From Strix aluco (taxonomy: Eukaryota; Chordata; Aves; Strigiformes; Strigidae): 64,000 bases of DNA. The translations under genes were made by a program, and so were the position numbers. The notes under the pieces were generated by a model. The model saw nothing but the letters and a program-made list of their open reading frames with translations, did not search any database and was not told where the DNA came from. Location: positions 20,648,180 to 20,712,179 of the forward strand of contig NC_133932.1 of assembly GCF_031877795.1 (NCBI RefSeq), given 5' to 3'. The number at the start of each line of letters is the position of its first letter. Positions within the stretch are counted from its first letter, which is position 1. Of this stretch, positions 1 to 11,654 are shown in pieces.

Positions 1-478
1 GGAAGGGCGAGGGTTGCCCAGGTAGGGAGACAGGGAGGTGACCACTTGCTGCCCCACCGCCTGTCAGCAGCCGTGTGAGGAGGGAGAAGGGGTGTACCAG
101 GAAGCAAAGGATGGGCTTTGGTTCTTTCCTGCTTTGGCAGGCATGCTGCAATCGTGCTGATGTAGATCCTGGTGACTGCTTGGCGGATGCATAAGCTTTC
201 ATCTGCTGCCAGCTCAGAACTGGAGGAGCAGTAACACAGAAAATCAGCTACTCTTTCTGTCTCCTCTTGTCTGCACTGGTAAAAAGAGGCAAATGTGTGG
301 GTCTGTCTTACCTCCTGAAATTTCTTTAGTGCACTTACTGCATTCTGGAGAAATTAGCATATGGCTTCATTCTGTGAGCACCAGGGGATTAAATACAGGC
401 TGATAAATCAGTGATGGGAAATATTTACAGACTGTTGCACTGAAATCAGTGTTTTCAATTTTTTTTTTTTTTCCCCAG
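1..478 (+). other. Probable intron upstream of the first visible exon
   Basis: No open frame with coding character is seen here. The stretch ends in a T-rich tract followed by ccccag, a strong splice acceptor for the exon that begins at 479. I infer that it is the 3' part of an intron whose upstream exon lies outside the window. Confidence 0.5.
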
Positions 479-593
479 AGTGCAGACAAGGCAACCAGCT
501 ATCTACAGTTCAGTGTACAGGTGCGCCCGACATCAGTATGCCATGGCACAACTGTACATGTGGAATATTCCTTCCCAGGCAGCATGAACAATG
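479..593 (+). CDS. Internal coding exon of an unrecognised gene (exon A)
   Basis: The exon follows a long T-run ending in ccccag at 478. Read in phase 0, the 115 bases give 38 codons plus one base, beginning SADKATSYLQF and continuing through VRPTSVCHGTT to SFPGSMNN. The codons look coding (CAG, GTG, AAG, GGC). The donor at 594 is gtgggt; it leaves one base (G), which joins the AC at the start of the 6726 exon to give an Asp codon. A second donor with perfect consensus, CAG/gtgagt, lies 23 bases further on (after 616), but using it shifts the frame into a stop in the next exon. The peptide is hydrophilic with alternating polar and apolar residues, like a beta-sandwich. I do not recognise the family. 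Internal part of the gene only; the start lies to the left. Confidence 0.6.
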
Positions 594-3204
594 GTGGGTG
601 TCCTAATTTTTTCCAGGTGAGTTTATGTTGTTTGCAGGTGCCCCTATTGCTCCTGCTGTTGTTAGCTGACAGCTGCCTTTTCTTGATTCACCTTGCTTGT
701 TAGGGTAAAAATGAACATGGTTCTCCCTGGCTGTGCCAAGGCTGAGTTTTCCTGCCTGCCATGGGCATGTGCAATCACAAACTGAGCACCTCTTCCCATC
801 AGTTCTATCATGTGCAGGTAGTTTGGGGTTTTACTATGGCTTGTTTTCCCTAGGGAAAACTTAGACACTTGCAAATTGTAAAAATCAATGTGTACAGAAC
901 ACAAAGTGAAGCAAATGTGAGTGCAAGAGGAGTCCAGAAGTAAAAAATGTTAATAGATGTGAGAATAACAGTAATTCATCTGCCTCACATATGCACAAAA
1001 TTTTCCAAGAGGATGTAAATCAGAAGGAGAGGCTGGCAGCCATGAGGTTTAGGCCACAGATGATAGGGCCATTTCCTCTGCCCTTCCCTGCTGGCTGCTC
1101 CCCTGCCCAAGCTGTTTAAAGGAGGGGCTGCCCAGAGATGCCTCCTCATCATCCTGCTACAGCCCCATAGAGAGCTGAGGTGGCTGCTGCAAGGGGTAGG
1201 TGGCCACAGGAGAATGGATTTTGGAAACCAAAAGAAGGAGTTTCTCTCCTAGGGCAGTGTTTTTGGCTTAGATGTTTTTTAGTTATTAGCGAGGTTTTTT
1301 GCAATGCCAGGCCAAGGGCCTTCTAGAACAACAGAAGAGAGCATCTAGCTCTCTGCTGCCAGCAAGCAAAGAAGGATTGTGTCACCTCCTGACAGCTTTT
1401 CCTGGCTATGCAGGACTGCGTCTGATCTAGCCTTTCTCCTCAGGGCTTTACTATTCTTGGGGATTTTCCATATAGTACCCTTTCCTCATTCCCAGACTAT
1501 TGCTGTCCTCGCATGCTTTGACCTCTCAGTGTGTGAGCATCTGCAGCTTTTTATATTCCCAGTTTGGACTTGGTTGGACAAGTCTTGTCTCATTCTGCTG
1601 TGACTCAGCGAAAAACACCTCTGGGTATCTTTGCGGGGTCTCAGCACCTGATAGAAGACTGTCTTGACAGCAGAGTCATGCATATTCATGCAGAGTCCTG
1701 GGCTGTGCCACTGCCCGGCCGTGCTTTTGGCTGACAACTTTCTGCTGGATCAACAAAGGAGCTGTGCGCAGTCATAGGATCTTGGCACTGGGAAACGCGT
1801 ATGTGACAAAGACCAGCGCAGCCTGGCACACACCCAGCGACGTGGCCGTCCCAGCTTAATCATCACCTAGAAGGCTCTTAAAGCTGGGGAAAACTGAGTA
1901 TCACACTGCAGGCCAGGCGTGGAGACCACTCAGCTCTGGGCTGCCTTGTGACTGCCAAATTCCATGATAAAAATACCCCAGCGGGGATGGCACCTGCTAG
2001 TATGTGCGGCTGGCTCGCCAGCCATGGGCTGCTCTCTGCCATTCCTCTTTTGTGCTACCTTTTTCTGCAGGAGGGGAAGTGTCTGTTGCTCTCAGAGCAG
2101 TTTAGCCCATCCCCTTGGTGATGCTGCATGCTCTGAAGGACAGGCGACTGTTTCGCATCGCTGCTGCTTGCTCCAGCTGGCACGCTCGTTCTGGTTGGAC
2201 TTGCCAGGGCTTTGAGGAACAGCTAGGAAATTCACACCAGAGAGCCAGCAGGGCTGTTCCTGTGCAATCATCTTCTTTATATGAGTTTATTTCCCCAGGG
2301 GTTGTTAGGAAGAAAGTTTCCCCCTCTTTAGAAGGCAGGCGAGACTATCAGCAGCGATATAAATAGCTGAGCTCGACACTTCACGCTAACTTTTCCCACA
2401 AGGAAGGTGACAGGAGGTCGCCATCTCTGCAGGATGTTTCTAAAATAAAGTGGAGAGCCTGATTATAACACTGTTTCTGCTCTGCCTTGCTGGGCTCACC
2501 TCTTCCCCTTGGCAGGTCCCAGGGGTGTGTGGAGCGGCTCTCTGAAGAAGGCTCCTTTGTGTGAGGAAAGAGCAGTTCCCGGGGTGGGGAGAAAGTAGCC
2601 ACTGTATTTTTGCCCAATCTCCATGTGTGATTTGCTCAATTGGATACAGATCTGATAGTTAATCAGATGTCCCAACGAACTCTGAGGCTGAGATGTTTTG
2701 AAGAGGCTCATACCCCAGACTGTGTGTGGAGGCCACTCAACAAGTCCATCCCCTCTGAGCCACCAAATGGGGAGGCAGCCGTCTCCTTTAGGTACTGGGC
2801 ACATAAGAAGTGACAGCCCCGTACAGTGGAGCATCCAGGCAGGAATTGCTTGTGGCTTTCCTTCCTCCAGCTGTGTCACCTCATACCAGGTCCAGGCCAG
2901 AGTGTGGCACAACAGCTAGCTAACCCTACAGGGGATGCGGGCAGAGATTTTTTTTCCCCTGTGTTGACCACTGCCAGGCTGCAGCCAGACCTGAGTGTTC
3001 CCTGCACTGCAAAACTTGACCGCTCACACCTGTAGTCACTTAGGAAGGACACTTTCAGCTCTGCACTGGAGGTTAGTAAATGCTGCTTTGCTATAGAGCT
3101 GTACCTTCACTTGAGGATCTCCAGCCCCCTGTTAGCAGTAGTCCAGCCTCACAGCATCAATGCACTGCAAATGCAGCCATCTTTATCTTGCAGTTAGTGA
3201 TCAC

Positions 3205-3275
3205 TGGGGTACAGAAGGAGCAAACTGCTTGTTCAAGGTCACTGTGTCAGTGGCAGTCTGGGGACAGAGCTCAGG
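3205..3275 (+). repeat. MIR-like SINE fragment
   Basis: The core tacagaaggagcaaactgc, then ttcaaggtcac, then agtggcag and ggga, follows the MIR consensus order (tacagatgaggaaactg, caaggtcacacagc, agtggcagagc, gggattc). Old and diverged, sense orientation. Identified from memory of the consensus; no alignment was run. Confidence 0.55.
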
Positions 3276-4937
3276 GGCTGTCACTTGCAAACTTGTGTCC
3301 TTTTTTTCTGTCCTCTTAGACTTGCTCATAGTGATGCAACGCTGCTGCTTCTACAGACCGTAGCCCTTGTCTCCTGTGCCCCAGGACAGTACTGTCTTGG
3401 TCACCTGAAAGAAATCCCTCTTGTGCTACTCTTCTACAGCAGGTACACCTGGCAGAGCCAGAGGTTCTCTTTTGGAGGGTTTTTTTTGTGCTTTTCTAAG
3501 ATATGAACATCTTGTTATTTCTGGCAGAGCCTGCAGCTGCTGTCAGTGCCCAAGAGGCAGAAGCCGCCTTTTCAGTGTACATATGCAGTGCTCCTTTGTT
3601 GCCAGGACCTGGTCAGGAAGCATTTTGGGGGCGTATGGCTTACAACATTAAAAGATGAATAAAGTTAGAAATGTACTGTCCAGCATGGGTGTTGATGCTT
3701 TGAATTCCAGAAGCTTTTCAGAGCTTTGTGACATAGATCAATGCTAAAGCCCACCTCAGCATGTACCTTTTTGTTCACTGTTTACTGATGTTGGCTCCTT
3801 CATATGTATATACAATAGACAAGCAGTGACTCGTTAGGCATTGTTGTCCAAGCACCATCCCTCTGGCTTCATATGTGCATGCATGTACTTATAATTAATT
3901 TCTGCCTGAAATAGGCCAGTTGTTTAGTCAAATTTGTAACTCTGATCTGCGCATGGATCTGGACTAAATAGGTTTGTCCTTCTTTATGCTTTATAAAAAA
4001 AAAAAGTCTGACATGTTTGCATAGGTTCCTTTCTAGTTCCTTGGGTTCAAAGTCCTGTGCTGAATGAGTATCAGGAAGAGTGACTCTGACTCCAGTGCTT
4101 AAATCTCACAGGAGAGGCAGAGCTCCGTGTTAACAGCTCCTGTCCTAGAGGACAGACATCCACTGTTTCTCATCTTTCTGCTCTGATGTTCCTGAGTTCA
4201 CTGTAATTTCTGGAAGGGTCATGCTGGTATTCAGACCACTGGCCCTGCTTGCAGTTGCAGACAGCTTGTTATTCCTTCATGAGGTATGCTTTCCCCCTCC
4301 TCTCCAAATGTGGAAAATCTCAGAGTTCACAAAAAAGAGAGTGGGTGAGAAGATAAGGGAGTTGAATGACCTGTCACCTCCTGAACACACACCCACCCTG
4401 ATGCACACAGACACACAGACAGAGGGAAATCACTCAACACCTCCAAGTGTGTGCATCAGGAATGTGTTACACACACAGATGACAGTATTATGTAGAATAT
4501 TTTCATCTGAAGTGATGGTGGAAGCTGAAGACTCCCAGTTAGGTGAATTTTTATTATTTGTTTATCCAGGCCATCTAACGCTATTTTCTCCCCTCCTTGG
4601 TGAGGGTCAAATTGTGCTTTCATATATCCAGACATTAGGGCAAAGCTCTGCCTGATGTAGATGCAGGAGATCAAGAACAGAAAAGACCTTGAACTCAGAT
4701 GAGTCAAGCTAAGCAATGAATTTGTCCCACTGTGTTTGAAAAGGCTGCATCAAATAGTTATGTGATAGTGGTATCCAGGCTTACATTTTGCATGCAGGGA
4801 GCACCCTCTAATTCTCTTGTGATCATCTCTGTGTCTTAAAGAAGTGTGGGTCCTTAGAGAGCCCAACAAATACAACAAAACTATACTTGGGATAAATTAA
4901 ATGAAGGCTCATGTGCTTTTTCCTAGAAAAAAACATA

Positions 4938-4978
4938 AATTCTGTAATGTAAAAAAAAAAAAAATTCTGTGATGTAAA
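4938..4978 (+). repeat. Short duplication separated by an A-run
   Basis: Two 16-base copies, aattctgtaatgtaaa at 4938 and aattctgtgatgtaaa at 4963, differ at one base and are separated by about nine A residues, giving a 25-base period. Probably a local slippage duplication around an A-rich tract. Confidence 0.7.
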
Positions 4979-5848
4979 TATTGCAAAGAGGCTAATGGAC
5001 ATTACTCAACTTACTCCTTAACTAACAAGATGAAGAGCATCCAGTTCAGGATTACAGAGCTTGGTGCTCTTTACAGTTTCTTTATCTTTCCAGGGAGAAG
5101 CTAACCTATATGAGTTCGCAGCTGATGCTAAACTGGGCAGTGCTGGGTACAGGAGAGAGGACATCCAAACAGAGCAGAGGGAGCTCTGGAAAACAGAAAC
5201 ATGCTGAGAAATTTGGGGACTGCAGAGGTATAGCATATATGAGAGAAACTGATCTTAAGCACTGCTTAGCCGGTGGAGGAGGCTGGTATAAGGAGACGTG
5301 GAGGTGATGGCAGGCATCACATTGGGCCCAATATAGCAGAAAAAAACCCATCCATGTCATATTAGGCTGGTTCATAGACTGCATGAGATGCAGTTTGTTA
5401 CAATGTTGAAATAAAACAAACTGGAGAGGTAGTGGGAGAAGGAGAGGGCTCTTATTCAGACTTTTCCTATCTTTTCTTCCCGCCTCTTCCTCCTGTGTCT
5501 CCCTGCCTATCACTTTCCTGTTGCTCTCCTACAGTCAAGCTCCCATCCCAGAGCCCTGCCTCACCTTTTTGGCGATTTTGGCAACTTAACTCTCTACAGC
5601 ATCCAGACTGCTAACGCTTTCAGCTTTAAAAAGGGAAATTTTCAGTAACTATCTACTTCTGACTTAGTACTACCTCGTCAAATCTCCTTTCTTATTTCTT
5701 TCCAAAAATCCATAGGATTCTTTTTGGTACAGCCTCATTGCTGTATCCTTGCCTCAAGTATTTAATTTCTCATTCATGGCAAAGTCTGGCTATAACTTGT
5801 GTGTGGATTATTTTATATACTCAGTGTATGTACGTATATGTGCACGTT

Positions 5849-5873
5849 CCCCCCCCCCCCCCCAAAAAAAAAA
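5849..5873 (+). repeat. C15/A10 homopolymer pair
   Basis: A run of about fifteen C followed directly by about ten A, within an A-rich intronic stretch that continues to roughly 5915. The C-run could form an i-motif, and its complement a G-quadruplex; run length is prone to sequencing error. Confidence 0.85.
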
Positions 5874-6294
5874 TAAAAGAACCCCAACAAAAAAACAATA
5901 AAAAAAACAATATTAAATTTGCAAAACCCAGCAGTAGGGAGTTAGGAAATGCTGGAGTTACTGTTCTCAGTCATCTTAATTCAATCTCTTTGTGCCTGTG
6001 CCTCATAGCTATGAGTCTTTAACCACATCCTCACATTGTCACCTCATTCTTTGCACAGGATGCCTGCCTTGTTCTGTGCCAGCCTGGCTGGGGCTTTCTT
6101 GAACAGCAGCTATTCAGTGTTTTGTTTTCTCCTCATTGTTCAGTGGGTGGCCTGTGCCTCATTTACTGTACATTATTCAAGTCCAGTTCTAAAGACAGAA
6201 TTATTAGTTTCCTCATGGGTTTTCCTATGGCTTTCATCACAACAGTATCTGATTGCTTCACAATTATTAATTTACTTATTATCATTACCACCCA

Positions 6295-6356
6295 GAGGTG
6301 AGGAGATGGTATTAGATCAGCTTTACAGCTGAAGAACTAAGGCAGAGAGAGATTAA
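6295..6356 (+). repeat. MIR-like SINE, 5' part of a split copy
   Basis: The text gaggtgaggagatggtatta, then ctttacagctgaagaact and aggcagagagagattaag, follows the MIR core (tttacagatgaggaaactgaggcacagagaggttaag). The match stops at 6356 and resumes at 6587, so the copy appears interrupted by about 230 bases of unrelated sequence. Confidence 0.65.
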
Positions 6357-6586
6357 GATAAAAAATGTTTATTAATTTTGGAAGCTGTTTGGAGGTGTTG
6401 CTAATCTGGGTTGTTTTTTTTTTTTAGTGTACTTAGCACTATATAACGTATGTTCAAAGTAGAGCTTTATCTGGTTAACGCTGGAGTGGGAGAGTTTATC
6501 GCTTCCACCAGCTGGACTACATCTAAAAGTCAGACATCCAGAAGATGAGAGACACCACTGAGGGAGCATTTGTGAAGAAATGTGGC

Positions 6587-6650
6587 TTAAGTAATTTGCC
6601 CCATCATGACAGAGAAAATTGGAGTAAGAAGCAAGAATTAACCCCAGTCC
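6587..6650 (+). repeat. MIR-like SINE, 3' part of a split copy
   Basis: Starting with ttaagtaatttgcccc, then gtaagaagcaagaattaacc and ccagtcctc, this continues the MIR consensus (ttaagtaacttgcccaaggtcac, then agccgggattcgaaccca) exactly where the 6295-6356 fragment stops. Together the two parts form one fossil copy. Confidence 0.6.
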
Positions 6651-6725
6651 TCTTGAATAGCTTTATCTGATTTTAAACTGGAGACGCTTTTTCTCCCATC
6701 CCACTATTCCCTCCCTCTTCACCAG

Positions 6726-6925
6726 ACATCCAAATGCAGCTGAAGACCCTGGAGCTCTGCAGCAGTCACCCTCGCCGGACTGCTTTGCTTCCCGAGCGAC
6801 CCTGTGCCCTGACCAAGGCATCTGTCAGCTTTTCTGCTTCTAAGGGAGAGGAGTTTCATATGGAAATTCTCAACCATTCTCAAGGCATGTCCGTAATGAC
6901 AAAGATAATGAAGAAAGACAGAAAT
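6726..6925 (+). CDS. Internal coding exon of an unrecognised gene (exon B)
   Basis: The acceptor is ctcttcaccag at 6725 and the donor AAT/gtaagt at 6926 is near-perfect. The 200 bases open with two bases that complete the split codon from exon A, then 66 codons starting IQMQLKTLELCSSH, passing LPERPCALTKASVSF and ending TKIMKKDRN. Codon choice is strongly coding (CAG CTG AAG ACC CTG GAG CTC TGC AGC). The peptide alternates polar and apolar residues, consistent with beta strands, and holds two cysteines and a possible N-glycosylation site (NHS). It leaves in phase 0, matching exon C. A split MIR fossil ends about 75 bases upstream. No family recognised; a protein search with exons A-C joined should settle it. 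The chance of this being a real exon is good. Confidence 0.7.
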
Positions 6926-9900
6926 GTAAGTGTAAACCCCTTAGTTCTTACATTAAAAACCACTGACGCCTCTTTAAAGATACACTAGAGAGACGTAGAA
7001 GCATGCACCTCTATGGTCATTGCTTACTGTGTGGCATGAATATTTCTTTGTTTTAGGAAAGAGCTGGCATGCTAGAGTATTGTTCATAGAGATCTCTCTG
7101 TTGCTTATCAATAGCCATAAAATTGATTTTTTCCCTCTCTCTATGAATTCTTAGCCCAAAGATTGAAGTTTCTCTGATGCCTCCTGGGAACTATTTCTAA
7201 TTTTAAGCCTCTGTCCTCATGCGTCATACAATAGCACCCGAGGTGTGGAGCAGTCTCTGAAATGTGCTCCCTAATGACTTGGTATAGTGCTGAATTACTC
7301 ATTCCTTCTTGTCTATTTTCAATGCTGTGAGATAAGTTAGAAAACAAGGGCAAACGTGCAGAATGTGTGAAATCCGTCTGAAGGTCAGAATGAGAGGCTA
7401 GGGTATGAAGCTCTGTATTTTCTGGCAAGGTTCAAATTTTTCATGTGAGAGCCCGAAATACTAAAATATTGTGATAATATATACTGTTGAGTGGAAAAAA
7501 CCAACAACCCCAAATAGTTATAGTAGCAGGAATACTTAACATAGTTCCCAAGCGACCAGAGCCTGATGAGTATTTTAAACCCTGAAGCCTCAGGAATTCT
7601 CCTAAACTACTGTTCTGCTCCCAAGGAGAGGGGTAAGAAAGTTAGAAATCTTCTGCGCTCTTCTCAGAGTAGATTTTGAAAAGACCAGCAAATGCAGAAT
7701 TGTTTGGCTTTTGGTGCAAATACTGAATACTGTGAGGCTTTTGAATAGCAGTTTAACCCGCTCCTAGCTGCACACACATATGCACACATATATTACATGC
7801 ATTAAGTTCTTTAGCCTTAAAGGGAGGATCACAGAGGCAGCAGTAGGGAAAAACTCTTGCACATACTGCTTCACCAAGGTATTTTGATAGGTTTATTAGC
7901 ATGGAGGAAGAGTTCAACAATTAAGGGTCATTCAGCCTGTGACTTTTTTAGCTGAGGTTTGTCCAGAAATCCAGAAATTACATGATCCTCTGATGGTTTT
8001 TATGGTACTTCAGGGACAGAGGCACTGCCTCAGTTTACCTGAGTTATTAAAATCAGAGCGCCACAAAGCTCATTAGTCATGACAAATGGTGAGTAAAATG
8101 ACCCTTTAGGAAATCAAAGGAGTCACCACATATCAGAGGTGGCAATTAGCAGGCAACCTTTACATTCATTGTCATTGCTCCTTTCCAGGTGGATGTGTAG
8201 TGGTACTGTGTTTTCAAGCTGAGCTATTCTTTGAAACATGCGGTGGCAATGCTAGAAGTATTAAATTATGGAAATGTAATTGAATAATTATTCCAAGTAT
8301 AAAAAGGGGAAAAAAGTTAGGAAGGCAAATAAAAAGAAGGAGCAGCTGCTAGTGGGAGAGGGCGTTTGTCCCTCTAGGTCTGCGTGCCTCTCTGCTGAGG
8401 CTGCCCTGGGCAGTGTTGGGATGGAGAAGAAAGGCATTCCCCCCGCGGCGCACGCAGTACGGGTGACTGGGAGATACGAGCAAGGCACTTCTCTACATTT
8501 GAGTTACGTTCCCAGGCTCCATGTCACACACCAGCCAGGACTCAAGGAAAAGAAACTGCAACGTTTTGAAACCATCCTGCGTGCTTTGGAATATAGGCGG
8601 TTCACGCAGACACTTGATAAAGTGTTTATACCCTGAGAGCCTCTCATAGGTAAGAGTTCCCTTCACCACCCTCCCCAGAGCAGCCTGACAGCATGCTGAA
8701 ATGGGGTCTGACAGAAACTGCAATTTGCACATTATACTGTCTGAGGATCCTTGGGGCTCTTATCCTGCTTTCCTGTACATTGAAACCTATCGGTATCCAT
8801 GTTCATTGCAGGGAGGTTTCCTTGGCATTTCTGTAGCTGCCTGTGGCAAAAAGAGTTTAATTTTTAAAATGTCCCAAGCCCATCTTGTTGCTTGGGAATG
8901 TTTTGAAGAGACATTGAAAGAAAAAGTAAATTTTTAAAGTTATTTTTGGCCATCCATTTTTTCCTGCCTCACCAAGCCCTTCTCTCCCCTCATGTTGCTT
9001 TCCCCTTGAGTATAACAGCTTGATCTGCCATCGATGCTTCTGCAGTTTTGTTATTTCCCCCTCATGGTTACTTACCTGATTTCCGGTATCTTGTCTTCTG
9101 TCTCCTTTCCTTGCTTTAGTGCTTTTCCTTTCTGTAGTTGACTTGGAGTCCTTGTTCTTCTCAGTTGCTTGGTTTTATTCCTTTAATATGGTTCTCTCTC
9201 CCTTCCTCTCTTTTTCTCCACCCCCTTTCTATGTCACTTTCTGTCTTCCCCACTGCCTCTCTGCCTTTCCCCCTCTTCTTTCTTCACCTACTTTTCTTGT
9301 CTCTCCCACCCCCTCCAGCTTAATCTTTCTATTTTCAAACCTAGTTTCCTGTTGTTTTTCCTTTAAAGACCATAGATCTCATTCCTCCCTCTCCATTCTC
9401 AGCCTCTCCCCGTGCCACCCTCCCCATGCTGACAAGATGCACTCGCTGCCGGCTTCGCGCTGTCCCTTCCACTTGCCGCTACTGCTGTTCCTCACACCTC
9501 CTCCCCCAGATAACATGCCATGGTCTAAGCCTTCCTTAAACGAAAAGAGACAGGGTTGTCCCACAGTTACACCAGCCAGACCCTGGGAAGCTTTTTTCCA
9601 TGCAAGACATCAACGAAGGACATTTTTCTGACTCGCTCAAGCTTAGTCTGGCAAAGCAGAGTTCATGTGGAGCAGGGTCCTCCACCTCTTCAAATAACAT
9701 AGGACATATTCTGCTGGCTTGGACTGGGGGCCCAGCACAGCTGCAGCTTTGTTCCAGAGGGCACCCAATGCTTCCCAGGAGGGTTTTACAGGCCCCCGTA
9801 CCGATAAACAGAATAACCTGCCTGTCAAGAGAGGTGTTTTTTGACACACCACCCCACCTCCCGCCACACACACAGTCTGATGCCCGAGCATTTGGGCCTT

Positions 9901-11510
9901 TCTAAAAAATGCTTTTGGCACATCAAGTATCCGAAGTTCTTGTATTTCACGTACGTGTCAAGTCGAGCCTCTGATTCCTGCACATCAGGCCCCAGAGAGG
10001 CGGGTGAATCAGAGATGCCTTCTGGCTTTGATAAAGGCTGGTCTCAAAGAACCAGTGTCAGGAGAGTGAGATTTGCACAGAAGACTCTGCTCCCTGGAGA
10101 ACTGGCTTGCTGTGCACAAGCTTTGGTGGGTGTCCCTCCAGCAATCCTTCCTGCACTACAGATGTCTCCCATCCAGAACATAATTGCCCAGTGGTCCCTA
10201 TGCAGCAGCTAGAGTAGATCATGAAGCAAGACTAAAACACAGGGCTGGCCACTCTTCTAATCTAATCCTTGTTCCCCCACTAGTTTAGCGTCCCCTTTAG
10301 TCACAAGATTGAAAGCCAGCCTATAGAGGGACAGTGCTGTGCAGAGGCTACCTCTGGTGGCATGTCCTATGTGGACACTCTCACTCTGAGGTTAAGAGTA
10401 CAACTCCTTTTCAAGAGGGCTGAATCCTCACTGATGGTTAGTGCAGGACATAGAGTGCACAATAAATTTCCATAGCAGCTCAGTTAACTCCTGGTATGGA
10501 GAAATCCACAGTAATTTCCCACTTTATTTCTAACTTTATTGAAAGGCCTTCTGTGACTTTAAAGTAAATGGGAATGTTTCTGGAGTTGTTTCTCCCTCTC
10601 CTGCCTAGCAGTTGTATACCTGTGATGGAATTTCATGGGAAGGAGAATATCACCGTGTTCTTTTGTCTTTCTGGAGTAATTTCCACAAAGCATTATTATG
10701 TAAAGTCCTGTTGATTTTATGCCAGTGAAATTATCAAGGACTTCATCATAGAAGTGCCCAAAAAAAGGTGTTAATAATACAGATCTAGCTCACAGATGGC
10801 TTTGGGATAGGCTGGCTAAGGCTTGTCAAGTGTTTCTCATGTGCTATAGAGAGGCAGGTCCTGTGGGTGAGCTATCTGAAATGTAATCCCCTCCCTGCAT
10901 GGCTGACACTTTGCTGTACACTCAGGCTGATCAGGTCTGATTCTCCCTGCTCACTCCTTTGCGTTTCCTATCCGAGTACTGTTCCTGAGTGGCAGACTCA
11001 TTTTCCTACAGAGTTAATCTCTGACTCCAGCAGATACAGTCTAGTTCTGTTGAATGAATGAAGGAGGGGAGAAGGTTTCTGTCCAATACATGCATGTGAG
11101 GTAACTGTTATGAGCTCTTTTTTTTGGTGGTGGTGGTAACTATTTGAATTTTCATGCACAAAAAGGAAATGAGTGAAGGCAGACAGGGAGGCAAAAGACA
11201 GAAAGGTGAGTAGAGATGTTGTATGGATGCCTCAGCCAACCCCTCAATGTGTCACCCCTTCTTTTCCCTACTGCACCCTCTTCAAGGGAAAACAGAGGTG
11301 TCATGGCAGCTTCTTCAGCTCCACAGCTAGAGAAATAGCTGTTTTGCGCAGTGGTAGGCTGGGAAGAAGGATTTTCCCTCCCCTCCCCAAGAGACTGCTA
11401 TGCAAAACTTGTATGACTTGAGTGAGGAGAGCAAGTGGAAGAGAATGCTCCCCCAGACAGTGGGAATGAGGGGAACAGCTGACAACTTGCCATGTGCAGC
11501 TTGCTTGCAG
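6926..11510 (+). other. Intron between exons B and C of the unrecognised gene
   Basis: About 4.6 kb. No exon with both splice signals and coding codons was seen. The most distinctive part is a C/T-rich tract at about 8960-9430. Short CA repeats lie near 7770-7795. The 170-codon open frame within the pyrimidine tract is low-complexity (Ser/Pro/Leu/Phe) and is rejected as a gene. Confidence 0.5.
8960..9430. repeat. Pyrimidine-rich tract
   Basis: For about 470 bases the + strand is dominated by C and T, with runs such as ctctctcccttcctctcttt and ccccctcttctttcttcacc. It has no fixed unit. It may be an eroded simple repeat and could adopt triplex-type structures. Confidence 0.6.
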
Positions 11511-11572
11511 GTCTCAGCAGTTTATGATGCTGTGGAACGGATTTTGAAGGAAATGAGAACTAAAGCCAGGAG
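11511..11572 (+). CDS. Internal coding exon of an unrecognised gene (exon C)
   Basis: A strong acceptor (ttgcttgcag, ending at 11510) and donor (AG/gtaagg at 11573) bound 62 bases. Entering in phase 0, as exon B requires, they encode VSAVYDAVERILKEMRTKAR plus two bases. The peptide should form an amphipathic helix and is Glu/Lys/Arg-rich, unlike the strand-like exons A and B. The B/C junction creates an N-V-S sequon. A CR1 fragment begins only about 80 bases after the donor. The next exon must begin in phase 2; candidates are discussed under findings, and none is certain. Confidence 0.6.
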
Positions 11573-11654
11573 GTAAGGGGAAAATAGGACAAGATGTACC
11601 ATCTTTTGATCAAAGGTAAATAGCTTTCTTAGGCTAAGATTTCTGACCCTCTAG

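Larger units (their letters stand above)
594..6725 (+). other. Intron between exons A and B of the unrecognised gene
   Basis: About 6.1 kb with no convincing exon. It contains MIR-like SINE fossils (3205-3275 and the split copy at 6295-6650), a CA-rich patch near 4386-4485, a 25-base-period duplication at 4938-4978 and a C15/A10 run at 5849-5873. The remaining open frames are short, lack coding-type codons and are treated as chance. Confidence 0.5.

Noticed and set aside
9119..9631. 170-codon open frame (+)
   Set aside because: It lies within the pyrimidine-rich tract; composition is almost only Ser, Pro, Leu and Phe, and there are no splice signals.
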